Positions 1 through 5,234 of a stretch of DNA of 5,234 bases are shown here, one piece after another (position 1 is the first letter of the stretch; each line of letters begins with the position of its first letter). Origin of the DNA: Synergistaceae bacterium. Lineage in GTDB: Bacteria > Synergistota > Synergistia > Synergistales > Aminobacteriaceae. A program made the position numbers and the translations under genes. The stretch covers positions 1-5,234 of the forward strand of contig JAFSQO010000314.1 of NCBI GenBank assembly GCA_017446645.1, given 5' to 3'. A model generated the notes under the pieces. That model did not search any database and was not told the origin of the DNA. It saw only the letters and a list, made by a program, of their open reading frames with translations.

Positions 1-477
1 ACTGACTCTCAGGTCTTCGGAAAAGTAAATAAACTCGTTCCAGATGATATATTATTGACATCGTTCTCGATTTTATTTGCAAGATACAAAGGCGACTTGA
101 GAACCCTGGTCAACGGCGCAAAGACCCTTTCGCAGATCAGGGACGGCGACAAAATTTTAATCTCAGAAGGCTGCACACATCACAGACAATGCGGTGATAT
201 TGGACGCGATAAAATTCCTGAATGGGTGAGAAATTTTTCCGGCTCAAATCCTGAATTCGAGTTCACATCGGGTAACTCTTTCCCTGAAGCTGACGAGCTT
301 AGAAAATTTGCCCTGATAATTCATTGCGGAGGCTGTATGCTTAACGAGCAGGAAATGCATTCACGCCTTGAACGTGCAGAACTCGCAGGTGTCCCAATCG
401 TGAATTACGGCCTTGCTATTGCTCACATTCACGGTATCTTAACGAGGAGTTTAGAACCTTTTGAAGACGAACTCTAA
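1..477 (+). CDS. hydF: [FeFe]-hydrogenase H-cluster maturation GTPase HydF (C-terminal part, 5'-truncated by window edge)
   Basis: HydF is a cytoplasmic GTPase and Fe-S scaffold on which the diiron part of the [FeFe]-hydrogenase H-cluster is assembled, with HydE and HydG, before transfer to HydA. The frame is open from base 1 and begins TDSQVFGKV, so the gene starts upstream; the TTG at 55 is internal. The 158 visible codons cover the C-terminal cluster-binding domain; full-length HydF is about 400 residues, so the GTPase domain is outside the window. The diagnostic cysteine/histidine motif is present: Cys58 and His60 (ISEGCTHHRQC, bases about 160-192), then 48 residues later Cys109 and Cys112 (HCGGC, about 322-336). 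This matches the family pattern CxH-x(46-53)-CxxC, so the cluster site looks intact. The end (GILTRSLEPF, then an acidic tail) is normal for HydF. The stop TAA at 475-477 lies inside the next gene. Confidence 0.95.
   Translation, partial: TDSQVFGKVNKLVPDDILLTSFSILFARYKGDLRTLVNGAKTLSQIRDGDKILISEGCTHHRQCGDIGRDKIPEWVRNFSGSNPEFEFTSGNSFPEADELRKFALIIHCGGCMLNEQEMHSRLERAELAGVPIVNYGLAIAHIHGILTRSLEPFEDEL
444..449 (+). promoter_or_regulatory. Shine-Dalgarno for the ABC transporter gene, inside hydF
   Basis: GAGGAG at 444-449 lies 11 nt before the TTG at 461. It is the only good ribosome-binding match nearby and supports that TTG over the in-frame TTG at 479, which has no adjacent purine-rich site. Confidence 0.6.
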
Positions 478-2245
478 TTTGCTGAGACTTATACACGAAA
501 TTTTTTACGCATTCCCTGTGAAGTGGCCTCTGTCAGTGCTGCTTACTATGTCGTGTGCTGCGATTAACGTCCTGCCTTCTATCTTTATTCAGAAAGTAAT
601 CGCCTTAATCGAAAACTCGACTTCTGAGTCATCATGGCGGGTCATAAGCGTTCAGATTGCCGGATTGTTGGCTATTCTCGCAGGTTTGTATATCATAGCA
701 CTTGCCGGGACAATTCTTAACGGATTCATAAATGCAGAAGTTACTCAAGGCTTTCTGAAACATTTACGCATTAAGATGTTTGACAGAATGCAGAACTTGC
801 CCCTGAAATTCTTTGATTCTCACTCTCACGGTGACATCATGAGCCGTTACACGAATGACGTTGACTCCTTAAGGCAAATGGTCTCGCAGGGAATTCCGCA
901 AATGCTTACGTCTCTAATTACCCTAATCGTAATTCTGGGCATAATGCTTTATTTCTCGTTATGGCTTACACTCGTGACTTTAACCGGAATATATGCAATG
1001 ATAAAAATTACCAGAAAAGTAGGCGGCAGAAGTTCCCGCAATTTCCGTGCACAGCAGAAAAATACAGGAGAGCTTGAGGGCTTTGCTGAAGAAATGATGA
1101 ACGGTCAGAAGGTCATCAAAGTTTTTTGCCGCGAAGATGAGAGCATTCAAGACTTCGAGCGGATCAACGAGAAATTATTCACTGAGTCAGAAAAAGCTAA
1201 CAGGAGAGCTAATACACTCGGCCCAATCCTTAATAATATCGGCAATATACTTTATGTTGCAACGGCTTTGTCAGGAGGCGTGTTAATCTTGGCAGGAATA
1301 AAGAATTTCAGTATATCCGGCCTTCCCATGAGCATTAGTGTAGTAATCCCGTTTCTAAACATGACGAAACAGTTTGCTATGAACATAAATCAACTATCAA
1401 TGCAGCTGAACTCTATAATATCCGGTCTTGCAGGAGCTGGGAGAATTTTTGCGCTAATTGACTCGGAACCAGAATCAGATGACGGAAAAATAATAATCGA
1501 CCACATGACAGCTAAAGGCAGCATAGAATTTCATGACGCAGGCTTTTATTATGACCCTGAAACGAAAGTTTTGCATGACATAAATCTTACAGCCAGACCC
1601 GGACAAAAAACTGCTCTGGTAGGCTCAACAGGTGCAGGAAAGACTACTATAGCGAATTTAATTCCAAGATTTTATGACGTTCAATCAGGTAAAATATTCT
1701 ATGACGGAATTGACATTAAAGCCCTGACAAAGTCATCACTGCGCAAAAACTTGGGAATAGTTTTGCAGGATACGAATTTATTCAGTGACACAGTTCTCGA
1801 AAATATCAGGTACGGAAATCTCGAAGCGTCCGATAACGAGTGCATTGAGGCGGCAAAACTTGTAGGGGCTGATGAATTCATAGCGCGACTTCCGGAAGGC
1901 TATAACACTTTATTAACAGGCGGAGGCGAAAATTTATCACAGGGCCAGCGTCAGTTAATCGCAATATCGAGAGCAGCTATAGCAAATCCTGTAGTCATGA
2001 TACTCGATGAAGCTACGTCTTCAATCGATACCAGAACAGAGGCTCAGGTTCAAAGGGGTATGGACGCATTAATGAAGGGGCGAACGGTGTTTGTGATAGC
2101 TCATAGATTATCGACAGTGAGGAATTCTGACTTGATTCTCGTTATAGAACACGGGGAAATCATAGAACGAGGGACTCATTCGGAGTTAATGAGCCTGAAG
2201 GGGAGATACTATAAACTATATACAGGAGCGTTTGAGCTTTCGTAA
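461..2245 (+). CDS. ABC exporter half-transporter, fused membrane and ATP-binding domains (MsbA/multidrug type)
   Basis: This 594-residue inner-membrane protein would work as a dimer, using ATP to export a lipid, drug or peptide; the substrate cannot be read from sequence. An N-terminal six-helix exporter domain spans about residues 18-310, with hydrophobic segments near 22-45, 62-88, 147-182 and 252-300. The nucleotide-binding domain spans about 350-590. ATPase motifs are complete: A-loop Tyr363/364, Walker A GSTGAGKT (388-395), Q-loop Gln436, signature LSQGQ (492-496), Walker B with catalytic Glu517 (MILDEATS), D-loop SSID (520-523) and H-loop His548. A full catalytic set allows a homodimer. 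However, the segment TNDVDSLRQMVSQGIPQ resembles one member of the paired heterodimeric exporters of anaerobic Firmicutes and Thermotoga, and no partner gene is adjacent. The TTG start gives a 17-nt overlap with hydF, which implies translational coupling but not a shared function. Confidence 0.93.
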   Translation: MKTNSNLLRLIHEIFYAFPVKWPLSVLLTMSCAAINVLPSIFIQKVIALIENSTSESSWRVISVQIAGLLAILAGLYIIALAGTILNGFINAEVTQGFLKHLRIKMFDRMQNLPLKFFDSHSHGDIMSRYTNDVDSLRQMVSQGIPQMLTSLITLIVILGIMLYFSLWLTLVTLTGIYAMIKITRKVGGRSSRNFRAQQKNTGELEGFAEEMMNGQKVIKVFCREDESIQDFERINEKLFTESEKANRRANTLGPILNNIGNILYVATALSGGVLILAGIKNFSISGLPMSISVVIPFLNMTKQFAMNINQLSMQLNSIISGLAGAGRIFALIDSEPESDDGKIIIDHMTAKGSIEFHDAGFYYDPETKVLHDINLTARPGQKTALVGSTGAGKTTIANLIPRFYDVQSGKIFYDGIDIKALTKSSLRKNLGIVLQDTNLFSDTVLENIRYGNLEASDNECIEAAKLVGADEFIARLPEGYNTLLTGGGENLSQGQRQLIAISRAAIANPVVMILDEATSSIDTRTEAQVQRGMDALMKGRTVFVIAHRLSTVRNSDLILVIEHGEIIERGTHSELMSLKGRYYKLYTGAFELS

Positions 2246-2258
2246 TTTGTGAGATAAT
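2232..2258 (+). promoter_or_regulatory. Weak candidate promoter for leuC
   Basis: TTGAGC (2232-2237, 4 of 6 to the -35 consensus) and GATAAT (2253-2258, 5 of 6 to the -10 consensus) are separated by 15 nt, shorter than the ideal 17. Initiation would fall just ahead of the Shine-Dalgarno, leaving a leader of about 25 nt. The -35 box overlaps the end of the ABC gene. The case is weak in AT-rich DNA. Confidence 0.25.
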
Positions 2259-2264
2259 TATCAC
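2249..2264 (+). repeat. Imperfect inverted repeat GTGA(g)ATA-AT-TATCAC before leuC
   Basis: GTGATA (with one inserted G after GTGA) pairs with TATCAC around a 2-nt centre. It overlaps the possible -10 of leuC, so it could be a repressor half-site pair. It is too short and lacks a T-run, so it is not a terminator. Confidence 0.3.
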
Positions 2265-2270
2265 TAATTT

Positions 2271-2279
2271 GAAGGAGGT
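2271..2279 (+). promoter_or_regulatory. Strong Shine-Dalgarno for leuC
   Basis: GAAGGAGGT is near-perfectly complementary to the 16S rRNA 3' end. It sits 12 nt before the ATG at 2292, a rather long spacing. ATG codons also occur at 2298 and 2304, but the family usually begins MxMTxTxKIL, which matches the start at 2292. Confidence 0.75.
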
Positions 2280-2291
2280 ATTAACTTTCTT

Positions 2292-3551
2292 ATGGCAATG
2301 ACTATGACTCAAAAAATACTCGCTAAACATGCAGGACTTGACGAAGTTCACGCCGGTCAGCTTATTCAGGCAAAACTTGACTTAGTTCTCGGCAACGACA
2401 TAACCAGCCCTGTAGCTATTAATGAGTTCGAGGCAGCAGGCTTTGATAAGATTTTCGATAAGAGCAAAATAGTGCTTGTAATGGATCACTTCACTCCCAA
2501 TAAAGATATTAAGTCGGCAACTCAGTGCAAACAGTGCAGATTATTCGCGAAAAGATTTAATCTCGATAACTTCTTTGACGTGGGAACTATGGGCATTGAA
2601 CACGCGCTTTTACCTGAACAGGGACTTGTCGCTCCGGGTGAGGCAATTATCGGCGCAGACTCTCACACATGCACTTACGGGGCAGTCAATGCATTCTCAA
2701 CAGGTGTAGGCTCTACTGACATGGGAGCAGCTATGGCAGCTGGTTACACATGGTTCAAAGTCCCCGCAGCAATCAGGGTCAATGTTACGGGCAAGAAAAG
2801 ACCTTATGTGTCTGGTAAAGACCTGATACTCTACTTAATCGGCAAAATAGGCGTTGACGGGGCGTTATACAAATCCCTTGAGTTCTCAGGTGACGGACTT
2901 AGTGAATTGACTATGTCAGACCGACTCACTATTGCGAACATGGCCATCGAAGCCGGAGCAAAAAACGGTATTTTCCCAGTAGATGATATAACCCGCGAAT
3001 TCTTATCAGGACGCGTAACCCGTGAATGGACAGGATACGAAGCTGACAGTGATGCAGAATATGAGAGCGTCATAGAGCTTGACCTGAATAATATCGACTG
3101 CACTGTCTCCTGGCCTCATTTACCCGAAAACGCAAAACCTGCAACAGAAGGCCATGACGTAAAAATTGACCAGATTGTTATAGGCTCATGCACAAATGGC
3201 AGAATCGATGATATGAAGGCTGCTGCTGAGATTCTCAAGGGCAGGCACCTGGCTTCAGGAGTCAGAGGCATAATCATTCCTGCTACCCAGAAAGTTTATC
3301 GAGAGTGCATTAAGCTCGGCTATGTTGACATTTTCCTCGATGCAGGCTGTGTTGTATCGACACCTACATGCGGGCCTTGTCTGGGCGGTCATATGGGAGT
3401 TCTTGCTGAAGGTGAACGCTGCGTATCTACTACTAACAGGAATTTCGTAGGCAGAATGGGGCACGTCAAGAGCGAAGTGTATCTGGCTTCTCCGGCTGTT
3501 GCTGCTGCGTCTGGAATTGCAGGACATATTGCTCACCCCAAGGACATTTAG
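2292..3551 (+). CDS. leuC: 3-isopropylmalate dehydratase large subunit (LeuC, aconitase superfamily)
   Basis: LeuC with the small subunit LeuD interconverts 2- and 3-isopropylmalate in the cytoplasm, the second step of leucine synthesis. At 419 residues it has the normal length of the short LeuC2/HacA-type subunit, without a fused swivel domain. Family motifs are in order: DHFTPNK (65-71), [15 protein letters not shown] (95-109), [10 protein letters not shown] (121-130), [10 protein letters not shown] (135-144), [10 protein letters not shown] (186-195), GSCTNG (298-303), TCGPCLGG (359-366) and [12 protein letters not shown] (380-391). The three [4Fe-4S] ligands are Cys300, Cys360 and Cys363, so the enzyme looks active. 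Sequence alone cannot exclude homoaconitase or 2,3-dimethylmalate dehydratase, which share these motifs; leucine synthesis is the default reading. The usual next gene, leuD, is not adjacent: two unrelated genes intervene before a probable leuD start at 5227. Confidence 0.93.
   Translation: MAMTMTQKILAKHAGLDEVHAGQLIQAKLDLVLGNDITSPVAINEFEAAGFDKIFDKSKIVLVMDHFTPNKDIKSATQCKQCRLFAKRFNLDNFFDVGTMGIEHALLPEQGLVAPGEAIIGADSHTCTYGAVNAFSTGVGSTDMGAAMAAGYTWFKVPAAIRVNVTGKKRPYVSGKDLILYLIGKIGVDGALYKSLEFSGDGLSELTMSDRLTIANMAIEAGAKNGIFPVDDITREFLSGRVTREWTGYEADSDAEYESVIELDLNNIDCTVSWPHLPENAKPATEGHDVKIDQIVIGSCTNGRIDDMKAAAEILKGRHLASGVRGIIIPATQKVYRECIKLGYVDIFLDAGCVVSTPTCGPCLGGHMGVLAEGERCVSTTNRNFVGRMGHVKSEVYLASPAVAAASGIAGHIAHPKDI
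3540..3544 (+). promoter_or_regulatory. Shine-Dalgarno deciding the tcmP start, within the leuC 3' end
   Basis: AAGGA at 3540-3544 lies 8 nt before the ATG at 3553, ideal spacing. It favours that ATG over the upstream in-frame TTG at 3499, which would add 18 residues read from inside leuC with no family likeness. Confidence 0.7.
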
Positions 3552-3552
3552 C

Positions 3553-4407
3553 ATGACGACGCAGGAATTTGGCGGAAGCTGGACACAACAGAAACTTAAT
3601 ATTTTCACGGATTATCTGAATGCCTATCTTACTGTACTGAAAAATCAGAAATTCAAGAAAATATATATTGATGCGTTTGCTGGTACCGGCAAAATTACGA
3701 CTAAGAATGGTCAGGAATTCGACGGCTCAGCACGATGTGCTCTTACAGCAGGAAAAAAATTTGATTTTTACTATTTCGTTGAGAATGATTCTGCAAAGGC
3801 AACAGAATTGCAGAATATGATTGATAATGAATTCTCCTCAATTAAGAGTATTACACGTGTATATTGTGATGATGCAAATGAAAGGGTCACACAGATCATT
3901 CACAATATAGAGTGGAAATATAACAGAGCTTTATTATTCCTTGACTCATATGCTACTCAAGTGAACTGGACAACACTTGAGACAATTGCTAAGACGCATT
4001 CAATCGATGTCTGGTATCTTTTTCCGTTCTCAGCAATGGAGAGAATGCTGCCCAATAGCGGGGAATACAAGGCTTATGAAGACTGCTTAAATCGTTTGCT
4101 GGGTGATTCTAGCTGGCAGACAGAATTTTACAAAGAAAATCCACAGCTGTCTTTTTTTGATTCTCTCGAGGATTCAAATGACTTTTATGAATCAAATCGC
4201 AGGATAAAAGACGCAAAACCTGAACAAGTCAAGTCATACATCATAAGAAGATTAAAGACGATATTCCCTTGTGTGTCCGATAAGCCTAAATTTTTAAAGA
4301 ATAATAGGAATTCGCGGTTATTTCTGCTGTGTTTTGCAATATCCAACGAAAGCCCAAAGGCTCAAAAAATTGCACTGAGTATAGCAAATCACATACTCAA
4401 CAGGTAA
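3553..4407 (+). CDS. tcmP: Three-Cys-motif partner protein, TcmP-like (methyltransferase-like Rossmann fold; function unknown)
   Basis: This 284-residue soluble protein resembles the TcmP family, named for pairing with a radical-SAM-like three-Cys-motif protein; that partner is the next gene. Seen: an N-terminal helical stretch (GGSWTQQKLNIFTDYLNAYL), then YIDAFAGTGKI (38-48), a glycine-rich loop like motif I of SAM-dependent methyltransferases. EFDGSA follows at 55-60, an acidic strand end FVEND (75-79), DDAN (106-109), the core LLFLDSYATQVNW (127-139), and a C-terminal LLCFAISNESPKAQKIA (258-274) typical of the family. From memory the family core reads DPxGxQ; here it is DSYATQ, so proline and glycine are replaced, which may alter or abolish activity. 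There is no NPPY/DPPY, so an ordinary DNA amino-methyltransferase is unlikely. The ATG is 1 nt past the leuC stop. Hand counts over three lines give 66/180 G+C (37%), against 58/120 (48%) in two leuC lines, hinting at acquisition. Confidence 0.8.
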   Translation: MTTQEFGGSWTQQKLNIFTDYLNAYLTVLKNQKFKKIYIDAFAGTGKITTKNGQEFDGSARCALTAGKKFDFYYFVENDSAKATELQNMIDNEFSSIKSITRVYCDDANERVTQIIHNIEWKYNRALLFLDSYATQVNWTTLETIAKTHSIDVWYLFPFSAMERMLPNSGEYKAYEDCLNRLLGDSSWQTEFYKENPQLSFFDSLEDSNDFYESNRRIKDAKPEQVKSYIIRRLKTIFPCVSDKPKFLKNNRNSRLFLLCFAISNESPKAQKIALSIANHILNR

Positions 4408-4410
4408 GAA

Positions 4411-4417
4411 GAGGAAG
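4411..4417 (+). promoter_or_regulatory. Shine-Dalgarno for the three-Cys gene
   Basis: GAGGAAG at 4411-4417, in the 19-nt gap after tcmP, ends 9 nt before the TTG at 4427. The ATG at 4451 has no comparable site, so the TTG is preferred. Confidence 0.65.
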
Positions 4418-4426
4418 AAAATCAAC

Positions 4427-5188
4427 TTGAATACTATCACGCGAAAAACTATGCTCTATAAAACCGGTGTCGAATACGGGGATTACACTATGAATCATGT
4501 TCAGGGATGTGCTCACGGGTGCAAATATCCCTGTTATGCATTCATGATGAAAAGGCGTTTCGGACAGGTGAAAGACTATGAATCATGGCTTGAACCTTAT
4601 CTTGTTTCTAATACCCTTGAGTTGCTAGATAAGGAAATCCCCAGACTTCGCAACAGAATTAAGTCTGTGCAGCTTTGTTTTACGACTGATCCATTTATGA
4701 ACGGTTATCCGGAAGTTTCGCAGATGAGTATTGCTGCAATCCGTAAATTAAATGAAGCAGGCATAAAATGTATCACGTTGACGAAGGGGCAGCTTCCAAT
4801 TGAGTTAGCAGAGCTTTCAAGTGAAAATGAACATGGTATTACGTTGATTTCTTTGAACGAGCAATACAGAGAAAAAATGGAACCTGGTGCTGTCTCCTGC
4901 GAGGCTCGGCTCGCATCACTCAGGGCACTGCATAAAGCTGGCTGCCGAACGTGGGTGAGCATTGAGCCTTATCCTACACCCAATATGATAGAACAGGATT
5001 TGCAGGAGATACTTGAAGCCGTGTCTTTCACAGACAGAATTATTTTCGGAAGAGCAAACTACACCAGAGAAGCAAGTTCTTATAGAGAGCATAAGCATTT
5101 TTACAATGAACGTGCTGCAGAGGTAATTGCTTTTTGTGAGAAACGAGGTATTGATTTTCACATAAAAGCTGGGACAATTTCCGAATAA
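4427..5188 (+). CDS. Radical-SAM-like three-Cys-motif protein, partner of TcmP (function unknown)
   Basis: This 253-residue protein resembles the spore-photoproduct-lyase-like (COG1533-type) branch of radical SAM enzymes. Near its N-terminus is GCAHGCKYPCYAF, giving Cys28, Cys32 and Cys36: C-x3-C-x3-C rather than the classical C-x3-C-x2-C, with a proline inserted before the third cysteine. This fits the 'three-Cys motif' for which the TcmP partner is named. Further apparent conserved blocks are VQLCFTTDPF (81-90), a TIM-barrel strand end ITLTKG (116-121), ITLISLNE (138-145), WVSIEPYPTPN (176-186) and RIIFGRANY (204-212). Cluster and SAM binding are inferred from similarity. The start is TTG, agreeing with the conserved-looking N-terminal block TITRKTMLYKTGVEYGDYTMNHVQG; starting at Met9 (4451) would lose part of it. 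Tandem in-frame TAA codons end the gene. With tcmP it forms a tight pair, 19 nt apart, probably one transcript. Confidence 0.85.
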   Translation: MNTITRKTMLYKTGVEYGDYTMNHVQGCAHGCKYPCYAFMMKRRFGQVKDYESWLEPYLVSNTLELLDKEIPRLRNRIKSVQLCFTTDPFMNGYPEVSQMSIAAIRKLNEAGIKCITLTKGQLPIELAELSSENEHGITLISLNEQYREKMEPGAVSCEARLASLRALHKAGCRTWVSIEPYPTPNMIEQDLQEILEAVSFTDRIIFGRANYTREASSYREHKHFYNERAAEVIAFCEKRGIDFHIKAGTISE

Positions 5189-5201
5189 TAAATATATTTA
5201 T
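5188..5201 (+). repeat. 14-bp perfect AT palindrome before probable leuD
   Basis: ATAAATATATTTAT is a perfect palindrome beginning at the last base of the three-Cys gene. It could be an operator or part of an AT-rich promoter, but AT-only palindromes arise readily by chance. It has no GC stem, so it is not a terminator. Confidence 0.35.
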
Positions 5202-5208
5202 ACGCGAA

Positions 5209-5216
5209 AGGAAGGT
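5209..5216 (+). promoter_or_regulatory. Shine-Dalgarno for the ATG at 5227
   Basis: AGGAAGGT ends 10 nt before the ATG at 5227, a spacing like the long one before leuC. An ATG-TAA start-stop pair (5218-5223) lies between, too close to this site to be a likely initiation point. Confidence 0.55.
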
Positions 5217-5226
5217 AATGTAAATC

Positions 5227-5234
5227 ATGAAGGC
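5227..5234 (+). CDS. leuD: Start of a gene, probably leuD (3-isopropylmalate dehydratase small subunit), cut by window edge
   Basis: Only ATG-AAG-GC is visible, encoding Met-Lys and then Ala or Gly (GCN would be Ala; GC followed by any base is alanine). LeuD proteins commonly begin Met-Lys-Ala/Gly, and leuD is the expected downstream partner of leuC, which otherwise lacks it here. A Shine-Dalgarno precedes it. Eight bases cannot prove identity, so this rests mainly on context; another short or unrelated gene is possible. Confidence 0.45.

Noticed and set aside
55..57. TTG at 55 as the start of a short 140-residue gene
   Set aside because: The frame is open back to base 1 and the upstream codons (TDSQVFGKVNKLVP) match HydF, so it is internal.
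2246..2291. Rho-independent terminator or T-box/leader-peptide attenuator before leuC
   Set aside because: The gap is 46 nt, has only a weak AT-rich inverted repeat without a U-tract, and no Leu-codon run or T-box sequence.
3499..3552. TTG at 3499 as the tcmP start
   Set aside because: It would read 18 extra residues from inside leuC, with no Shine-Dalgarno and no family likeness; the ATG at 3553 has AAGGA at ideal spacing.
3931..3972. TcmP as a classical DNA adenine or cytosine methyltransferase
   Set aside because: The glycine loop is similar, but there is no NPPY/DPPY or Pro-Cys motif; the corresponding site reads LDSYATQ.
4451..4453. ATG at 4451 as the start of the three-Cys protein
   Set aside because: No ribosome-binding site precedes it, whereas the TTG at 4427 has GAGGAAG at good spacing and keeps a family-like N-terminus.
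1699..5228. Minus-strand open frames of 60-117 residues (for example 2831-3103, 3255-3608, 4705-4962, 4916-5161)
   Set aside because: Each lies opposite a well-supported plus-strand gene, has no recognisable domain or good Shine-Dalgarno, and has the serine/leucine/phenylalanine-rich composition of antisense shadow frames.
1..5234. Insertion sequence, attachment-site duplication, tRNA or CRISPR array marking the module as mobile
   Set aside because: No transposase or integrase frame, tRNA-like cloverleaf, spaced direct repeats or flanking duplication was found by eye around 3540-3560 or 5185-5230.

Overview
The window reads as a compact, plus-strand stretch of a strictly anaerobic bacterial chromosome. 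HydF, a maturase of [FeFe]-hydrogenase, implies an anaerobe that makes or uses H2. Three features suggest a Clostridia-like Firmicute or a Synergistota member: moderate G+C, frequent purine-rich Shine-Dalgarno sites with TTG starts, and a LeuC of the ~419-residue type common in those groups. The phylum is an inference; no rRNA or other marker is present.

Layout, all on the plus strand: (1) bases 1-477, the C-terminal part of hydF, cut by the window edge; (2) 461-2245, a complete ABC exporter half-transporter (membrane domain plus ATPase) whose TTG start overlaps the hydF end by 17 nt; (3) 2246-2291, a short gap with a strong Shine-Dalgarno, an imperfect inverted repeat and a weak possible promoter; (4) 2292-3551, leuC, large subunit of 3-isopropylmalate dehydratase; (5) 3553-4407, a TcmP-like protein ('three-Cys-motif partner') with a methyltransferase-like Rossmann signature, starting 1 nt after the leuC stop; (6) 4427-5188, its expected partner, a radical-SAM-like protein with an atypical C-x3-C-x3-C cluster motif; (7) 5189-5226, an AT-rich gap with a 14-bp palindrome and a Shine-Dalgarno; (8) 5227 to the edge, an ATG-AAG-GC start that fits the usual N-terminus of LeuD (Met-Lys-Ala/Gly).

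HydF handles an Fe-S scaffold and the ABC protein moves an unknown substrate across the membrane. LeuC, with LeuD, would isomerise isopropylmalate in leucine synthesis. The point of most interest is the two-gene TcmP/three-Cys module, which sits exactly where leuD normally follows leuC and would be co-transcribed with the leucine genes. Its function is not established to my knowledge. Its parts (a possible SAM-binding fold plus an unusual Fe-S cluster protein) suggest a modification enzyme pair of unknown target. No tRNA, rRNA, CRISPR array, insertion sequence or convincing rho-independent terminator was seen.
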